Position numbers and translations under genes: made by a program. This document shows, one piece after another, positions 60,928 to 64,000 of a stretch of DNA of 64,000 nt. The stretch is from Marinobacter sp050379415 (GTDB lineage Bacteria > Pseudomonadota > Gammaproteobacteria > Pseudomonadales > Oleiphilaceae), in the NCBI RefSeq assembly GCF_050379415.1, contig NZ_JBNRLS010000003.1, forward strand, positions 310,001 through 374,000, given 5' to 3'. Position 1 is the stretch's first letter. Every line of letters starts with the position of its first letter. The notes under the pieces were generated by a model. It saw nothing but the letters and a program-made list of their open reading frames with translations. It searched no databases and was not told the origin of the DNA.

Positions 60928-63021
60928 TCAAAGATCGCCGAATTTCTTGCCTTCGCTGACCAGCTTCTCCAGCAACGCCGCCGGCTGCCACTGCTCACCA
61001 CCGACGGTGTCCTGGTACTTTTTGACAGCTGCCAGGATGTTGTCGAGACCTTCCTGATCGGCCCAGAACATGGGGCCGCCGCGGTAGGCCGGGAAGCCGT
61101 AGCCGTAGATCCAGACGATGTCGATATCGATAGGACGGTCGGCAATGCCCTCTTCCAGGATCTTGGCGCCTTCGTTGATCATCACGTACATGCAGCGCTC
61201 GAGAATTTCCTGGTCGCTGATCGCGCGCGGGGTAATACCCTGCTCCTTACGGAACTCCTCGATCAGCTGCTCCACCTCAGGATCAGGAATCGGCTTCCGG
61301 CTGCCTTCTTCATATTTATAGACGCCCGCCTGGGTCTTCTGGCCAAGACGGCCCTGCTCCGCCAGCTTGTCCATCCAGCTGGCCGGGATATCCTCACCGG
61401 CCTTGCGGCGCTCTTCACGGATGCGGTAACCCACGTCGATACCGGCCAGATCCGACATGGCGAACTGGCCCATAGGGAAGCCGAGGTCAGTCAGTACCTT
61501 GTCCACCTGCTGCGGAGTGGCGCCTTCGTCCACCAGTGACATGGCCTCGGTGCCGCGCTTGTGCAGCATCCGGTTACCGACAAAGCCGTAGCAGTTGCCG
61601 ACCATGACGCCCACTTTCTTGATCTTCTTGGCAACCGCCATCACTGTCGCCTTCACCTCATCGGAGGTCTTGCTGCCACGCACGTTCTCAAGCAACTTCA
61701 TGACGTTGGCAGGGCTGAAGAAGTGCATGCCCACCACGTCTTCCGGACGCTTGGTGGCCGAGGCGATCTCGTCGATGTCCAGGGTGGAGGTGTTGGAGGC
61801 GAGGATCGCACCGGGTTTGCAGACCTCATCCAGCTTGGCAAAGATCTCCTTCTTGACGGCCATGTTCTCGAACACCGCCTCGATCACCAGATCGACATCC
61901 CGGAAATCGTCGTAAGTCAGGCTCGGGGTGATCAGCGCCATGCGCTGCTCCACCTGTTCCTGGGTAAGCTTGCCTTTCTTCGCGGAGTTCTCGTAGTTGC
62001 GGCGGATGATGGCCAGGCCCTTGTCCAGCGCTTCCTGCTTCACCTCAACGATGGTGACAGGAATACCCACGTTGGCGAAGTTCATGGCGATACCGCCACC
62101 CATGGTGCCGGCACCGATGATGCCTACACTCTTCACATCACGAACCGGCGTATCTTTGGCCAGACCCTTGACCTTGGAAACCTCGCGCTCACCGAAAAAC
62201 GAGTGAATCAGACCCGCGCGCTGGGGCGATTCCATGCACTCCATGAACAGTTCCCGCTCGCGCTTCATGCCTTCCTCGAAGGGCAGGTTGAACGCGGCTT
62301 CCACGGCATCGACACACTTGAACGGGGAGAACAGACCGCGGGCCCGCTTCTTCAGGCCTTCCCGGAACTGGTCGAAAACATCACTGCCCTTCTCGGCCTC
62401 GATCTTGTCGGTGATGTCACGCACCCGGCGCACCGGCTTGCCTTCATCCGCGATCTTTTGAGCAAAGGCCAGACCCACGGCACGGATGTCGTCGCCATCC
62501 TCCACGGCATCGACAATACCCAGCTCCAGAGCGTCCCTGGCACCGACGAACTCACCGGTGGTAATCATTTCCAGTGCTTTCTGGGCACCGGTCAGGCGCG
62601 GCAGGCGCTGGGTTCCACCCGCTCCCGGCAACAGCCCGAGTTTCACTTCCGGCAGGCCCACTTTGGCGCTGCTCAGGGCCACCCGATAATGACAGCTCAG
62701 CGCGGTTTCCAGGCCGCCACCCAGGGCAGTGCCGTGAATCGCAGCAACCAGGGGCTTGTCACTGTTCTCATAGGTATTGACCACCGTCGGCAGGGACGGA
62801 TCCTGCATCGGCTTGCCGAATTCACGGATATCGGCGCCGGCAATAAATGTACGTCCCTCACATACCAGAAGCAGTACCTTGGCGTCGGCATCCTGTTGGC
62901 CCTGCTCAAGCGCCGCAATCAGGCCGGAGCGGACTGAATGGCCGAGAGCATTGACCGGTGGGTAGTTGACGGTGATGACGCCCACATTATCTTTGCGGGA
63001 ATAAGTTACGACGTCCGACAT
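60928..63021 (-). CDS. FadB/FadJ-like bifunctional enoyl-CoA hydratase / 3-hydroxyacyl-CoA dehydrogenase
   Basis: A protein of 697 residues. The crotonase part (1 to about 190) has the acid pair in ALGGGLETALSCHYRVA and PEVKLGLLPGAGG. The dehydrogenase part (about 295-475) has VGIIGAGTMGGGIAMNFANVG and the catalytic His in HFFSPANVMKLLE; a C-terminal helical domain is repeated after it. It hydrates and then oxidises enoyl-CoA. The ATG at 63021 has GAGGAGG upstream. It begins the catabolic gene block, with a PsrA-like motif in the upstream spacer. This is the alpha-type enzyme that would work with the adjacent thiolase. Confidence 0.93.
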   Translation of the reverse strand: MSDVVTYSRKDNVGVITVNYPPVNALGHSVRSGLIAALEQGQQDADAKVLLLVCEGRTFIAGADIREFGKPMQDPSLPTVVNTYENSDKPLVAAIHGTALGGGLETALSCHYRVALSSAKVGLPEVKLGLLPGAGGTQRLPRLTGAQKALEMITTGEFVGARDALELGIVDAVEDGDDIRAVGLAFAQKIADEGKPVRRVRDITDKIEAEKGSDVFDQFREGLKKRARGLFSPFKCVDAVEAAFNLPFEEGMKRERELFMECMESPQRAGLIHSFFGEREVSKVKGLAKDTPVRDVKSVGIIGAGTMGGGIAMNFANVGIPVTIVEVKQEALDKGLAIIRRNYENSAKKGKLTQEQVEQRMALITPSLTYDDFRDVDLVIEAVFENMAVKKEIFAKLDEVCKPGAILASNTSTLDIDEIASATKRPEDVVGMHFFSPANVMKLLENVRGSKTSDEVKATVMAVAKKIKKVGVMVGNCYGFVGNRMLHKRGTEAMSLVDEGATPQQVDKVLTDLGFPMGQFAMSDLAGIDVGYRIREERRKAGEDIPASWMDKLAEQGRLGQKTQAGVYKYEEGSRKPIPDPEVEQLIEEFRKEQGITPRAISDQEILERCMYVMINEGAKILEEGIADRPIDIDIVWIYGYGFPAYRGGPMFWADQEGLDNILAAVKKYQDTVGGEQWQPAALLEKLVSEGKKFGDL

Positions 63022-63108
63022 AAAGCCTCCTCAAATGTACCGGGAAAGGTGGTGGATCCTGCGGCTCAGACCTACTCGGGACCCACAGCGATCAGATGCT
63101 ATTTTTTT

Positions 63109-63121
63109 GAAACCTAGTTTT
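63109..63121. promoter_or_regulatory. PsrA-like half-palindrome upstream of the FadB-like gene
   Basis: GAAAC-CTA-GTTTT resembles the (G/C)AAAC-N2-4-GTTT(G/C) operator of PsrA, a fatty-acid-sensing TetR regulator of beta-oxidation genes, with one end mismatch. It lies 88 bp before the FadB-like start. The rest of the 319-bp spacer is AT-rich with no gene. Confidence 0.35.
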
Positions 63122-63214
63122 AAGGTGCGAAATTAAACTCAATGTACTACGTCCATTCCAATATTTTCAACCACATTTGCGGGATCGAACCGAACTCACA
63201 AATCGAACGTTTTC

Positions 63215-63243
63215 TTGACATATTAACATTCAGTTGCATTAAT
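63215..63243 (+). promoter_or_regulatory. Sigma-70-type promoter for the lipoprotein hydrolase
   Basis: A perfect -35 TTGACA (63215-63220), 17 bp, then ATTAAT (63238-63243), four of six matching TATAAT. The hydrolase gene starts about 98 bp downstream. Confidence 0.55.
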
Positions 63244-63340
63244 TTCTGTCGCTAGCAGCATCTTATTCTGCATAGCAAAACCTAAAACCACAAAAATAGA
63301 GCGGACGTAGCGCCGTATCGCTCAACAAAGGACTGAAATA

Positions 63341-64000
63341 ATGCTAATTCTGAAGCACTCAATGAAGGCCACACTCGTGGCATCCTCCCTTGCCTTGGCT
63401 GCATGTGGCGGCGACGACAACTCTGCAACTGTCGAACAGACCAACGAACCTGAACGGCTGCAGGACGCGAGAACCTATTCAGTCGATACCACCTCACTGC
63501 CATTTACCTCGGAAGAGGGAACTGCCACAGACACATGGTGGGGCGTGATGGATAACGGAGCAGGTTACCGCGTTGAGGTTCCGGACAGCTGGAACGGAGT
63601 TCTGGTGATGTACGCCCACGGTTACCGAGGCACTGGTGAGGAGTTGACAGTCAGCAACCCTAGCTTCCGACGCTGGCTCATCGACAACAACTATGCATGG
63701 GCCGCGTCCAGCTACAGCAAGAACTACTATGATGTGGAAGCCGGTGTTGAGGATACCAATGAGCTGGCCCTGAAATTCACCGATATTGCAGAAGCCAACG
63801 GTCGCCCCCTCATCGCACCTCACCAGATCTTCATTGTTGGTCACTCAATGGGCGGACACATTGCCGCCGCTGCCGTGGAACAGGAAACCCTCTCGTCCGC
63901 AAATAGCAAGGTCTACTACGATGGCTCCATGCCAATGTGTGGAGTGGTTGGCGGGACACATGAATTCGATTATCTGCTGGACTTCACGTTTGCAGCCCAG
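63341..64000 (+). CDS. Secreted lipoprotein alpha/beta-hydrolase (partial, C-terminus outside window)
   Basis: The frame is open from 63341 to the right edge: 220 residues. The N-terminus is a lipoprotein signal (LVASSLALAACGGDDN, lipobox LAAC). An alpha/beta-hydrolase fold follows, with an oxyanion-type MYAHGYRGTG and the nucleophile elbow GHSMGGHIA. The pattern is that of an esterase, lipase or depolymerase-like protein exported to the outer membrane. The catalytic Asp and His fall outside the window. The ribosome site is AAAGGA. It lies divergent from the FadB-like gene, so its products (acyl chains) could feed the neighbouring beta-oxidation genes; this is inference. Confidence 0.78.
   Translation, partial: MLILKHSMKATLVASSLALAACGGDDNSATVEQTNEPERLQDARTYSVDTTSLPFTSEEGTATDTWWGVMDNGAGYRVEVPDSWNGVLVMYAHGYRGTGEELTVSNPSFRRWLIDNNYAWAASSYSKNYYDVEAGVEDTNELALKFTDIAEANGRPLIAPHQIFIVGHSMGGHIAAAAVEQETLSSANSKVYYDGSMPMCGVVGGTHEFDYLLDFTFAAQ

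Noticed and set aside
61561..62937. A 458-codon plus-strand frame opposite the FadB-like gene
   Set aside because: Shadow frame with His/Gly-rich, domain-free product.

Overview
The window reads as a chromosomal segment of a GC-rich marine gammaproteobacterium, most likely Marinobacter or a close relative. This is inferred from the gene set (RegBA, an OprC-type copper receptor, an HNE_0200/SO2930-type cytochrome, a fatty-alcohol and beta-oxidation block, a QsdR-type regulator) and not from a marker gene. I see no rRNA, tRNA, CRISPR array, integrase or transposase. Genes are tightly packed, many with overlapping stop and start codons. Both window edges cut through a gene.

Layout. 1-7 kb: a minus-strand four-gene efflux/export operon (membrane fusion protein, RND pump, MacB/LolD-like ATPase, FtsX-type permease cut by the left edge). 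7-12 kb: a small potassium-channel-like protein and a second RND pump with its adaptor. 12-18.3 kb: an OprC/NosA-type copper receptor divergent from a RegB/RegA-type redox two-component system, then a PAS-GGDEF-EAL protein. 18.3-21.7 kb: a persulfide-dioxygenase-like MBL hydrolase, a SulP transporter and a CbiM-like membrane protein.

21.8-34.6 kb is the most interesting stretch. A four-gene translationally coupled operon (thermostable-hemolysin-family protein, AMP-ligase fused to a heme-oxygenase-like diiron oxidase domain, SDR, TPR protein) runs left. A lipid-linked sugar operon (GtrA, GT2, GT83) followed by a PmrAB/QseBC-like two-component system and a second set (GT2, VTT protein, GT83) runs right. 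Three direct-repeat PmrA-type boxes lie in the shared divergent region and a fourth overlaps the kinase stop codon. In three of the four, a -10-like hexamer follows exactly 10 bp after the box, one of them facing the hemolysin/ligase operon. This suggests that operon belongs to the envelope-modification regulon.

34.6-41 kb: a DNA-glycosylase-I-family protein, a SYLF-domain protein, and a vitamin B12 uptake operon (btuB-btuF-btuC-btuD) under a cobalamin riboswitch. 41-46.7 kb: two lipoproteins, a peptidase-M19-like protein and a fusion of a parallel beta-helix domain with a diheme cytochrome, behind a perfect CRP/Vfr-type palindrome. 46.8-49.4 kb: a cNMP/CBS/DUF294 protein and a DEDDh exonuclease. 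49.4-53.2 kb: a probable operon of a tiny methionine-rich periplasmic protein, a response regulator, a sensor kinase and periplasmic MsrAB, which looks like a self-contained oxidised-methionine defence module.

53.4-63 kb: an NADH:quinone-reductase-type NMO-family flavoprotein, a QsdR-like TetR regulator, and a minus-strand set of genes for alcohol-to-acetyl-CoA oxidation (FadB-like, thiolase, acyl-CoA dehydrogenase, Zn-alcohol dehydrogenase, aldehyde dehydrogenase). Seven copies of a 30-bp palindrome sit in its spacers, in two triplets and one singleton. A secreted lipoprotein alpha/beta hydrolase begins at 63341 and is cut by the right edge.
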